Shown here piece by piece: positions 9,569-15,741 of a stretch of DNA of 34,802 nucleotides. How positions within the stretch are numbered: the stretch's first letter is position 1; every line of letters begins with the position of its first letter. A program made the position numbers and the translations under genes. Where the stretch lies: the NCBI GenBank assembly GCA_003166855.1, contig PMUM01000146.1, positions 1 through 34,802 of the forward strand, in the 5' to 3' direction. The notes beneath the pieces were generated by a model. The model worked only from the letters and a program-made list of their open reading frames with translations. It was not told the DNA's origin and did no database searches. The DNA comes from Acidobacteriaceae bacterium. Its GTDB lineage: Bacteria > Acidobacteriota > Terriglobia > Terriglobales > Acidobacteriaceae.

Positions 9569-10336
9569 TTATTGGCCGCTCTCAATCCCCAGGTTGATCT
9601 TCACCCACTCGTTATCCTGCTGCAGAATCCCGTAATCCTTCCGCAGCGGATGCCCCTTCCACCCGTCGGGCAGCAAAATGCGCTTCAGGTCCGGATGCCC
9701 ATCGAACTTAATCCCGAACATGTCGAAGACTTCGCGCTCCAGCCAATTCGCGGTCGCCCAGATCGGCACCGAACTAGGCAGACTCTCGCCGTCCGCAATG
9801 CGCGTCGTAATGCGGATCCGCTCATTGCGCGGGAACGAATACAGCACCCACACCACATCAAACTGTTTCTCCCGCTTCGGATAGTGCACCGCGGTGATGT
9901 CCACGCAGTAGTCAAACTCTTCTTCGTTGCGCAGAACCTGCAGAATCTCCGGAATCAGCGACCGGTCCACCACCATATAGTTCTGCCCGAGATGCGTCAG
10001 AGGCTCGATTCCGGACCCATATTCGCCCTTGAGCTTGGCAACCATGGGCGAATCCCAAGGCGTCGGAACTGGAGCCGCAGGTTTCGGTGGAGCAGCCGCA
10101 GGCTTGGCGGCAGCAGGAGCCGCAGGCGCGGCGGCAGGTTTTGCTGGGGTTGCAGAAGCAGGCGTTGTGGCGGGAGCAGTTGGTGCAGCGGGTTTGTCAG
10201 GAGCGGTTTTCGTTTCCGATTGAACCGAGCCGGAGGGAGTAGCTTTCACCCCGCCCGGGCTAGCGGGCTGATCCGCCGTCGGTTTCGGTTCACCTTCCGG
10301 CGGCGGTGGAGTGGGGGATTTAATTTCGTCCGGCAT
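9569..10336 (-). CDS. nuoC: NADH-quinone oxidoreductase subunit C with a long Ala/Pro-rich N-terminal extension
   Basis: The C-terminal 165 residues are a normal 30-kDa-type complex I subunit, ending in EREVFDMFGIKFDGHPDLKR and ILLPDGWKGHPLRKDYG. They are preceded by about 85 residues of low complexity rich in Ala, Pro and Lys (PAAAPAAPAAAKPAAAPPKP), which is likely disordered. I chose the ATG at 10336 (MPDEIKSPTPP, 255 aa). The track start at 10351 is a TTG, with GGGAGG only 2 nt upstream of it and 16 nt upstream of the ATG. The gene lies after the PH-domain gene rather than directly after nuoB, and a 260-nt gap with a dispersed repeat precedes it. Confidence 0.93.
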   Translation of the reverse strand: MPDEIKSPTPPPPEGEPKPTADQPASPGGVKATPSGSVQSETKTAPDKPAAPTAPATTPASATPAKPAAAPAAPAAAKPAAAPPKPAAPVPTPWDSPMVAKLKGEYGSGIEPLTHLGQNYMVVDRSLIPEILQVLRNEEEFDYCVDITAVHYPKREKQFDVVWVLYSFPRNERIRITTRIADGESLPSSVPIWATANWLEREVFDMFGIKFDGHPDLKRILLPDGWKGHPLRKDYGILQQDNEWVKINLGIESGQ

Positions 10337-10463
10337 AGCGTGAAGGCACAAACCTCCCGCAGCGTGTGCATTGAAAAGAACGTTAACTTTTATCAGCTTG
10401 ACGGTGCGAAGTCAACGACGGTGCGCTCGCGAAAGTGTAAAATTCGTACAACTGTTTCCATTT

Positions 10464-10530
10464 GTCATCCTGAGCAAGTTGTCGCGAGCGCAGCGAACGA
10501 CAACGCCGTCGAAGGATCCCTTTCAGGATG
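10464..10530. repeat. dispersed intergenic repeat (TCATCCTGAGC type)
   Basis: The segment begins GTCATCCTGAGC and continues with an inverted pair GTTGTCG (10478-10484) / CGACAAC (10498-10504), then TCGAAGGATCCCTTTCAGGAT. I recognise TCATCCTGAGC...GAAGGATC as a motif recurring between genes in acidobacterial genomes; only this copy is in the window. It fills much of the gap between the PH-domain gene and nuoC. Confidence 0.5.
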
Positions 10531-10596
10531 CTGAACGAGCCGCCCCGCAAGGAGTTTCCGCCACGGGGATTGCTCACCAAATCCCGCGAAAAGTGG

Positions 10597-10932
10597 CTAA
10601 CCGCGCGCCTGTGCCTGGTAAGTCTCGATCAAGTCGCGGATGCGTTGCGCATCCGCCTTGCGGTGCCCGTGGCTGGTAATGGGGTCGGTCCCACCGGTCG
10701 ATTCAATCACGATCTCCGACCAGAACACGCCGGTGGAAATATGCACCGAAGCGATCTTCGAAATGGAAATGCTCTCTTCGTTGCTGCCGAACAGGCGGCC
10801 CTTCACGCGGGCGACACGCTGCGGGCTGATGACGAGCCGGGTAGGAAACAGGAAGTTCCCCTGCGTCCAGCGGCTGGCAGTAAACGTCTCGGCGGGAGAG
10901 GAATCCATCGGATTGTCGAGAGTTGCAGTCAT
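10597..10932 (-). CDS. small bacterial PH-domain-like protein in the nuoB position
   Basis: The product is 111 aa and soluble, with no signal peptide. The central part (FLFPTRLVISPQRVARVKGR, then NEESISISKIASVHISTGVF) has the strand pattern of bacterial PH-like domains: a 'converted to the standard form' beta sheet ending in an amphipathic helix (HRKADAQRIRDLIETYQAQA). It has no cysteines, so it cannot be NuoB, which needs four cysteine ligands for cluster N2. It lies between nuoA and nuoC on the same strand, with a repeat element on each side. Its function is unknown; any link with complex I rests only on position. Confidence 0.7.
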   Translation of the reverse strand: MTATLDNPMDSSPAETFTASRWTQGNFLFPTRLVISPQRVARVKGRLFGSNEESISISKIASVHISTGVFWSEIVIESTGGTDPITSHGHRKADAQRIRDLIETYQAQARG

Positions 10933-11000
10933 GCAATTCGCCTAGAACTATCCCTCAACTCCGTTGCAGAAGTCTCGATCGGCAGAGCCCGGAGGGCGGC

Positions 11001-11070
11001 ATGGGAAAGCCCGGCACGGCAGTGCCGGGTCGCAGCCGAAACGGAAAACGAGTCCCGCAGGGACGGTACC
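11001..11070. repeat. dispersed double-hairpin repeat, copy 1
   Basis: It starts ATGGGAAAGCCCGGCACGGC and contains the perfect hairpin CCCGGCAC-ggca-GTGCCGGG, then GAGTCCCGCAGGGACGG, a second small hairpin (GTCC/GGAC). It aligns over about 70 nt with copy 2 at 13281-13352. Both copies lie directly 3' of a minus-strand stop codon (here nuoA), so the element may act as a terminator or mRNA-stabilising hairpin. Confidence 0.8.
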
Positions 11071-11075
11071 ACGCC

Positions 11076-11432
11076 CTACACCCATTCCAGCGCGCCCTTT
11101 TTCCACACCCAGATGTAGCCCACAATCAGGATCGCCAGGAAGATCAGCATCTCCAGCAATCCAAACAGCCCAAACGCCTTGAACCGCACCGCCCAGGGAA
11201 ACAGAAAAATCGTCTCCACATCGAACACGACAAACAGAATGGCGATGATGTAATAGCGCACCGTATACCGGCCGCGCGCGCTGTCGATGGGGTCGATGCC
11301 GCACTCATACGGCATCAGCTTGGTCTTGCTGGGATTCGAGGGTCGCACTAGCTTCGCGAGCAGCAGCGTGATCGGCAACAGCGACCCAACGATGGCGATG
11401 AAGATAAAGATAGGTACGTAGTTTTGCGGCAT
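11076..11432 (-). CDS. nuoA: NADH-quinone oxidoreductase subunit A
   Basis: This is a small three-helix membrane subunit of complex I at the junction with the peripheral arm. The 118 aa protein has the conserved KLMPYECGIDPIDSARGRY loop with its Cys, and YIIAILFVVFDVETIFLFPW with the buried acidic residues. It is the first gene of the nuo operon, and a sigma70-like promoter lies 23 nt upstream of its ATG. A GTGAGG Shine-Dalgarno-like sequence sits close to the start. A dispersed repeat follows its stop. Confidence 0.96.
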   Translation of the reverse strand: MPQNYVPIFIFIAIVGSLLPITLLLAKLVRPSNPSKTKLMPYECGIDPIDSARGRYTVRYYIIAILFVVFDVETIFLFPWAVRFKAFGLFGLLEMLIFLAILIVGYIWVWKKGALEWV

Positions 11433-11455
11433 AGCCTCACTCAGAACAGCAGGCC

Positions 11456-11484
11456 ATCCTAGCGCAGAGCCCCCTCGACTTCAA
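11456..11484 (-). promoter_or_regulatory. candidate sigma70 promoter of the nuo operon
   Basis: On the minus strand TTGAAG (11484-11479) and TAGGAT (11461-11456) are separated by exactly 17 nt, each matching the consensus at 4 of 6 positions. The -10 box ends 23 nt before the nuoA ATG. A perfect 9-bp inverted repeat (AGGATGGCC, with arms at 11452-11460 and 11499-11507) brackets the promoter and overlaps the -10 box, so it could bind a regulator. Confidence 0.5.
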
Positions 11485-11520
11485 GCACTCCGATCGAAAG
11501 GATGGCCACTTCGGCTCTCC

Positions 11521-11588
11521 GTCGAGGGAAACTCGACCTTTTGTGTGGGTCCGGGTCTTTGACCCGGACAGGCCGAGCGAAGCTCGGC
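11521..11588. terminator. three consecutive perfect hairpins between nuoA and the IorB remnant
   Basis: GTCGAG-ggaaa-CTCGAC (11521-11537), GTCCGGGTC-ttt-GACCCGGAC (11549-11569) and GCCGAG-cgaag-CTCGGC (11572-11588) lie in a row. They sit downstream of the molybdenum-hydroxylase remnant and upstream of the nuo promoter. They are probably a terminator cluster or a repeat insertion. On the plus strand the first hairpin is followed by CTTTT. Confidence 0.55.
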
Positions 11589-11616
11589 TTCTCTCGGCTG
11601 ATGTTCGGGAACGATC

Positions 11617-12512
11617 TCATGAAAAGTTATTCCGCGTCAGCGGCAACTCCCGCACTCGTTTTCCGGTAGCCGCATAGATCGCGTTGCAGATGGCCGGTGC
11701 AATCGGCGGCACGCCCGGTTCTCCCACTCCCGCTGGCGGCGCCGTGCTCTCGACGATGTGCACGTCGACCTGCCGCGGCGCGTCATTCATCCGTGCCACC
11801 TGGTAGTCATAAAAGTTGGATTGGTCAATCGCCCCCGCCGTCGCGGTGATCTCTCCCGTGCGGGCGAGGCTGGTTCCAAACACGGCAGCGCCTTTAAATT
11901 GCGATCGCAACATCTCGGGATTCGCCACGATCCCCGCATCGACGGCCGTGTAGACGTGAGGAATCCGAACCGCACCCTGATCATCGACCTCAACCTCGAC
12001 CACGCTCGCCACGTAAGTAAAGAAGCTGCGATGAACTGCAATGCCCATGCCGCTTCCTTTGCCGGATTGCTTCTTGCCCCAGTTGGCCTTCTCTGCTGCG
12101 ATCTCAGCCACCCGGCGCAGCCGTGCGATATCGTACGGATATTTTTCTCCGACCCCCTGCGGCCCCTGCGGCCCGACGTCGAGTGTCCGAGCCGATCCGA
12201 TCAGAGTCATCAAGTAGTCGTACGGATCGCGGTTCGCGGCATATGCCAGTTCATTCGCGAACGACTGCACCGCGAACGCGTGATAAATATTTGCCACCGA
12301 TCGCAGCCACCCGATGCGCACATGCGCCACCGCTTGCCCGTTCTCTGACCGGAAGTTCGGCACTTCGAACGGCACCACGGTCCATCCCATCGACATCTCA
12401 CCAGCCCCACCGTAAACCTCAGTCGCGTTGAAGGTCGATCCAATCGGCGGGAATACCGACCGCTGCAGCCAAGCCTTCGGCTTGCCCGAATCGTCGAGCG
12501 CGGCCTTCATGT
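11617..12512 (-). pseudogene. 3' remnant of a molybdenum hydroxylase large subunit (IorB-like)
   Basis: The 297-residue frame matches only the C-terminal part of aldehyde/isoquinoline oxidoreductase beta subunits, which are normally about 700-750 aa. It contains the second molybdopterin-binding half, with GGAGEMSMGWTVVPFEVPNF, a typical GSGMGIAVHRSFFTYVASVV block, and GVGEPGVPPIAPAICNAIYA. The last of these includes the catalytic Glu. The N-terminal 400 or so residues are missing. The apparent start MKAALDD is internal to the family and lies directly against the disrupted gene upstream. No small [2Fe-2S] subunit is nearby. I read it as a non-functional fragment left by a deletion. Confidence 0.85.
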
Positions 12513-13087
12513 AATGTCGAGTTTCTTAGGATCCCCGCGCGACGGTTCGATCACCCGCACAAACAATAGCGTGTCCTTCGTGACCCAGAACTGCTTGGAG
12601 CTCAGATCCCCCTTGTCGGCACCCACCACATAAGCAGGATGTCCCTCCCACGCTCTCGCAACTTCGACAAATCGTACCCCTCACCCTTCACGACCCTGAT
12701 CGTCGTCTCGGGCTCCTGCGTGTACACGTCAAATCCCAGCACCAGCAGCATGTTGACCAGGGGAAAAGTGCCGGTGACTTTGCCGTCTTTAACGACCGTT
12801 GCAGTCCGGTCGACCAGAACGTATCCGTTCCCACCGCTGGCCGGGCCAATGTCGATGCGCAACTTTCCCGGCAGCATCGCCGCCTCATACCAGGTTTCGG
12901 CGGAATTGGTGCCGTCCGGTTTGTAGGTGGTGCTTTTCTGCGTAAACGTCAGCGTCTTGTACCAGGTCGCCTGGTAGCGGTCATGCATGGCGCGCAGCAG
13001 AGCGTCGCCCGTGCGGATCTCTTGCCCGTGAGCAAGTGTGCCAATCAGAAGTGCAGGGAACAGAACAGTTCTCGTGAGCAGTTTCAT
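12507..13087 (-). pseudogene. secreted outer-membrane lipoprotein-sorting-like protein, frameshifted and 3' truncated
   Basis: The N-terminus MKLLTRTVLFPALLIGTLAHG is a signal peptide. It is followed by a LolA/LolB-like beta-rich region: ALLRAMHDRYQATWYKTLTF, GKLRIDIGP, and GYVLVDRTATVVKDGKV. The 161 aa track ORF ends in an unnatural tail after KLRER. In the next frame the sequence continues as convincing protein (AWEGHPAYVVGADKGDLSSK, then QFWVTKDTLLFVRVIEPSRG) up to a TGA at 12507. One missing G near 12651-12658 would explain the shift. The expected last segment is absent because the downstream hydroxylase fragment begins there. Confidence 0.8.
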
Positions 13088-13280
13088 TCAGCCTTCCTGT
13101 TGTCGGAGTGATAGTACTCGATCTCGGTTGCCGCCGCGGGTTAGACGAAGAAAAGCATTAAAAGACATCGGGATGCAGTGGAAACAAAATGCAGCTTGAT
13201 TCCGGCTGCGAAAGCCCGCCCCGAGCGGCCCAGAGGGACGCAAAAGAGAAGAGTTGGCTTCCCAGCCGCGAAGCGGCGGG

Positions 13281-13352
13281 ATGGGGAAGCCCGGCACGGG
13301 AGTGCCGGGTGAGCCGTGAAACACGCGACGCGAGTCCTTCAGGGACGGCACC
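13281..13352. repeat. dispersed double-hairpin repeat, copy 2
   Basis: It starts ATGGGGAAGCCCGGCACGGG, with hairpin CCCGGCAC-ggga-GTGCCGGG, and continues to GAGTCCTTCAGGGACGGCAC. It aligns with copy 1 at 11001-11070 and, like it, ends just before a minus-strand stop codon (13354). The upstream stretch 13208-13280 (CCCGAGCGGCCCAGAGGGAC and onward) may belong to a larger version of the element. Confidence 0.8.
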
Positions 13353-13353
13353 C

Positions 13354-13743
13354 TCACTCAACTTTATCTGGAAAAACAAACACCGTCCGCGCAAGCTCCG
13401 ATCGCAGCGTCTCCTCCCGATAATATCGGCCGAGGATCCCATCCTTCCCCACAAGTAGATCCGGATTCTGAGCCGCAAACTCATCCCACTCGCGAGCAGG
13501 GAACCGCGCCATCCGTTCGCGGATCAGAAAAAAGTGAGCATGCGTAATCGTCTCGTTGTACAACTGGGGCTTGCCGCGAGCCGTGGCAAAGCGCTTCAGC
13601 GCGGTGGCAAATTTCTCGAGCGCTTCAAGTGGCGGATACTCGCAGAGGTAAGCAAACGCCAGCTGCACGTGATCCGCATGATGAAAAGAATCCGCGGGAA
13701 GCATATCGTTCTCGAAATCCCGGATGAGTTGTTGGTGTGTCAT
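13354..13743 (-). CDS. uncharacterised conserved protein with an HHADH motif
   Basis: The 129 aa soluble protein starts at MTHQQLIRDFENDML. The longer track ORF (to 14160) runs through a repeat and the neighbouring gene in the wrong frame, so its first 139 residues are spurious. SFHHADHVQLAFAYLCEYPP, then KRFATARGKPQLYNETITHA and HFFLIRERMARFP, match my memory of a widespread uncharacterised family with an F-H-H/R-x-D-H motif. The His and Asp residues could bind a metal, but this is unproven. It is the last gene of a likely three-gene operon with the DoxX-like and ribbon-helix-helix-like genes. A palindromic repeat lies directly upstream, and I see no Shine-Dalgarno sequence. Confidence 0.75.
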   Translation of the reverse strand: MTHQQLIRDFENDMLPADSFHHADHVQLAFAYLCEYPPLEALEKFATALKRFATARGKPQLYNETITHAHFFLIRERMARFPAREWDEFAAQNPDLLVGKDGILGRYYREETLRSELARTVFVFPDKVE

Positions 13744-13787
13744 GTGGGGGACAGCCGCCCCCGGCTGTCCGCCGGGCGCAGCCCGGC
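13744..13787. repeat. palindromic intergenic repeat with two adjacent hairpins
   Basis: GGACAGCCG-cccc-CGGCTGTCC (13749-13770) is followed at once by GCCGGGC-gca-GCCCGGC (13771-13787). The first hairpin is a variant of the copy at 671-704. It sits between the DoxX-like gene and the HHADH gene, touching the start codon of the latter, so it may modulate translation of the downstream gene. Confidence 0.7.
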
Positions 13788-13817
13788 GAAGGTACCCAAT
13801 CGCCGAATGCCCCGCGC

Positions 13818-14156
13818 TCAATTTCCTTTTCCTACTGCAATCGCGAACGCCGCCGCCGCATAAATCACCAGATTGCCGATTCCATACATCCCATGCAGCA
13901 AGTGGAGGAGGATGGCCATCACAAACACCGCCACCAGCAGCCATGCGCCGCGGATCGCAGTTTGTGGAATCAACAGAAGCACGCATCCGGCAATCTCCCC
14001 GAACCCCACCACCAGCCGGACGAAACCCGGCATGTGGGTCCGCGCAAACTCGTGCGCGGCGCCGGGCAGCACGAACATCACGGCTTCGATCAGGATCACG
14101 ATGCCGAGTGAGTATTGCAGCACGATCAGACCGCATTTGGCTTTCACGAAGCTCAT
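13818..14156 (-). CDS. DoxX-like four-helix membrane protein
   Basis: The 112 aa product is nearly all hydrophobic with four predicted membrane helices: LIVLQYSLGIVILIEAVMFV, FVRLVVGFGEIAGCVLLLIP, a third around AWLLVAVFVMAILLHLLHGM, and a C-terminal helix at NLVIYAAAAFAIAVG. The length, the G-F-G-E-I-A-G segment in helix 2 and the layout are typical of DoxX-like/DUF small membrane proteins, whose role is generally unknown. GAGGAA lies 4 nt upstream of the ATG. It starts 11 nt after the ribbon-helix-helix-like gene, so the two are probably co-transcribed. Confidence 0.8.
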   Translation of the reverse strand: MSFVKAKCGLIVLQYSLGIVILIEAVMFVLPGAAHEFARTHMPGFVRLVVGFGEIAGCVLLLIPQTAIRGAWLLVAVFVMAILLHLLHGMYGIGNLVIYAAAAFAIAVGKGN

Positions 14157-14167
14157 GCATTTCCTCG

Positions 14168-14461
14168 CTATTTGTCGCCAGCCCGCTTGCGCGGAGATTT
14201 GGCTTTGATTTCTTTCAGCCGGTGGCTGGCGCTCGAATCGAGATCCAGTTCATAGAATTTCTTCAACTCGCGAATGCGTTCCAGCGATGCCGCGCTGAAG
14301 GGAGTCTTGCCATCGAAAGCATGCAACACGATGCCTTCCAGCACGTCGCCCAGCGTCATATCGTGGTATTCGGCAAACGCCTTGAGCACTTTGAGGATTC
14401 GTTTTTCGATGCGCACGCCGGTTTGCACGCGCTCCACTAAAAGTTTAGGATCATCCGTCAT
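14168..14461 (-). CDS. ribbon-helix-helix-like small protein, possible autoregulator
   Basis: I start this 97 aa protein at the ATG at 14461 (MTDDPKLLVERVQTG); the track start is a TTG three codons upstream. VQTGVRIEKRILKVLKAFAE followed by YHDMTLGDVLEGIVLHAF has the strand-helix-helix pattern of RHH DNA-binding proteins. The C-terminus is basic (KAKSPRKRAGDK). Immediately upstream are three tandem 8-bp copies of NTGGTACN, a layout that RHH proteins such as MetJ/Arc/CopG types recognise. It heads the DoxX-like and HHADH gene set. The RHH assignment is from pattern only and could be wrong. Confidence 0.65.
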   Translation of the reverse strand: MTDDPKLLVERVQTGVRIEKRILKVLKAFAEYHDMTLGDVLEGIVLHAFDGKTPFSAASLERIRELKKFYELDLDSSASHRLKEIKAKSPRKRAGDK

Positions 14462-14462
14462 G

Positions 14463-14486
14463 CGTACCAATGTACCATGGTACCAT
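14463..14486. promoter_or_regulatory. three tandem 8-bp repeats, candidate RHH operator
   Basis: On the minus strand the sequence reads ATGGTACC, ATGGTACA, TTGGTACG with no spacing, ending 1 nt before the ATG of the RHH-like gene. Two adjacent units also form the perfect palindrome GTACCATGGTAC. The position over the start codon would suit translational or transcriptional autorepression. Confidence 0.5.
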
Positions 14487-14615
14487 CAAGAGCGCAAGCC
14501 CCAGACATGATTACGTCAACAGATGATCCTGTTCTTGGCATTTCCGAGACTCGACAGCCCTTTCAGGAATACCAAGTTTGAGTGACGAGTGGGTGCGAGT
14601 TCCTCACCGATGGCC

Positions 14616-14634
14616 AGACCCTTCTGGCGGGTCT
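14616..14634. terminator. weak hairpin at the end of the Crp/Fnr gene
   Basis: AGACCC-ttctggc-GGGTCT is a perfect 6-bp stem overlapping the stop codon region of the Crp/Fnr gene. No U-tract follows it. The rest of the gap back to the RHH gene (14487-14615) shows nothing I can assign. Confidence 0.3.
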
Positions 14635-15304
14635 ACGCTTTGGTCGCAACGGACATGGGTCGAGTTTGCAGGAAAGCAGCGATCAGTTTGCTATTTATTT
14701 GCAGACCGCCGTTGTAGCTGACGAAGTCCCTCTTCTTGAATTGATTCATAAATTTGCTGACCCTTGCGCGGGTCGTGCCAACCATCTCCGCCAGGGTTGA
14801 CTGGCTCACCCTCACGGGGCACTCCGGCTTTGATTCCCCGTTGATGTGCCCAAGCAGCAATAGAACCCGAGCCAGCCGCCTTTCGCTGAAATTGAAGAAC
14901 TGATCCACCAAGTCTTCCTCGATTCGAATAATCCGGGAAAGCAGATATGCATTAAACAGCCCTGCAAACTGTGGGTCTCGCTTGAGCGTACGAACCGTGC
15001 TTCCCCTTCGCAGTCGGGCGATGTTGGACTCACCAACTGATTTCGCGGTGCAAATCCGCAGAGATTGTCCTCCGAGACAGCCTTCGCCAAAAAAGCTACC
15101 TCGCCGGAGGAAGGCAATTACAGCTTTTTTGCGACGAGCCGAGACCACTGTAAGCTTCACCGTGCCGCTCTGGATGTAGAAGATAGCGTCAGCTTTGTCT
15201 CCTTGCGAAAAGACGATCTCGTTGTCTTTGTAGTTCCGAACAGACATCCCACCATGGAACTTCTTGCGGAGAACTGCGGCGGTTAAGACCGAGAATACGT
15301 TCAC
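14633..15304 (-). CDS. Crp/Fnr-family transcriptional regulator
   Basis: The 223 aa protein has an N-terminal cyclic-nucleotide-binding fold: NEIVFSQGDKADAIFYIQSG, then VKLTVVSARRKKAVIAFLRR and GSFFGEGCLGGQSLR. A long dimerisation helix follows (AYLLSRIIRIEEDLVDQFFN). The C-terminal Crp-type winged helix contains VRVSQSTLAEMVGTTRARVS as recognition helix. No N-terminal cysteine cluster is present, so it is not a classical [4Fe-4S] FNR. The phosphate-binding cassette also differs from the CRP Arg-Thr-Ala pattern, so the ligand is unknown. The start is a GTG (15304); a later ATG (MSVRNYKDNE) would give a protein about 19 residues shorter. This type is common in acidobacteria. Confidence 0.88.
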   Translation of the reverse strand: MNVFSVLTAAVLRKKFHGGMSVRNYKDNEIVFSQGDKADAIFYIQSGTVKLTVVSARRKKAVIAFLRRGSFFGEGCLGGQSLRICTAKSVGESNIARLRRGSTVRTLKRDPQFAGLFNAYLLSRIIRIEEDLVDQFFNFSERRLARVLLLLGHINGESKPECPVRVSQSTLAEMVGTTRARVSKFMNQFKKRDFVSYNGGLQINSKLIAAFLQTRPMSVATKA

Positions 15305-15741
15305 TTGCCATTCGAGCCTAACCCCTAATCAAATCAAGAAATTAGCCAGCGGTGGCAATCGTACGCACCGATCGGCGAATCGTCTAGATGTTCAAAATTG
15401 CTCATAGCCGAGACGATTCTGGGCGAGTGCTCGAGTCGCCTGATTGCAGGGGCTTATCACTCGAGAAGCTAGTGGGTTGCTTTAGGTCATTCGCCCTCCG
15501 GTGTTCGGTAGGCGCGACGCTCAATCTGACGCAATCAAACGTCGGTCACGATGCGGCTCGTTACGTGGCTTTCCAGTCCCGAGTTCGCATTTCTCACCCG
15601 GTCCCGCTCCACAAGTCGGGCAACGGACGGCTTGTACCTGTTTGAGAGTAGGCTTCTTGGCCTTCACGGTTGTCTATCATCCAGCAAGCCGCAGCAGAAA
15701 AATGGTCAATTCTGCTCAGGGACTCAGATAGTTGGCGAGAC
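15305..15741. other. non-coding stretch with a 9-bp inverted repeat
   Basis: I see no convincing gene here. The ORFs in the track (for example 15388-15645) lack family-like sequence and a Shine-Dalgarno signal. The only structure is a perfect inverted repeat GAATCGTCT (15377-15385) / AGACGATTC (15411-15419) with a 25-nt loop. The stretch probably includes decayed coding DNA upstream of the acetyltransferase remnant, plus the promoter of the Crp/Fnr gene. Confidence 0.5.

Noticed and set aside
10597-10932. Possible nuoB
   Set aside because: The protein has no cysteines and no NuoB sequence features.
13088-13357. 89 aa minus-strand ORF
   Set aside because: It is translated from the dispersed repeat and has no other support.
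13744-14160. N-terminal 139 residues of the track ORF 13354-14160
   Set aside because: It overlaps the DoxX-like gene in another frame and crosses a repeat; the conserved protein starts at 13743.
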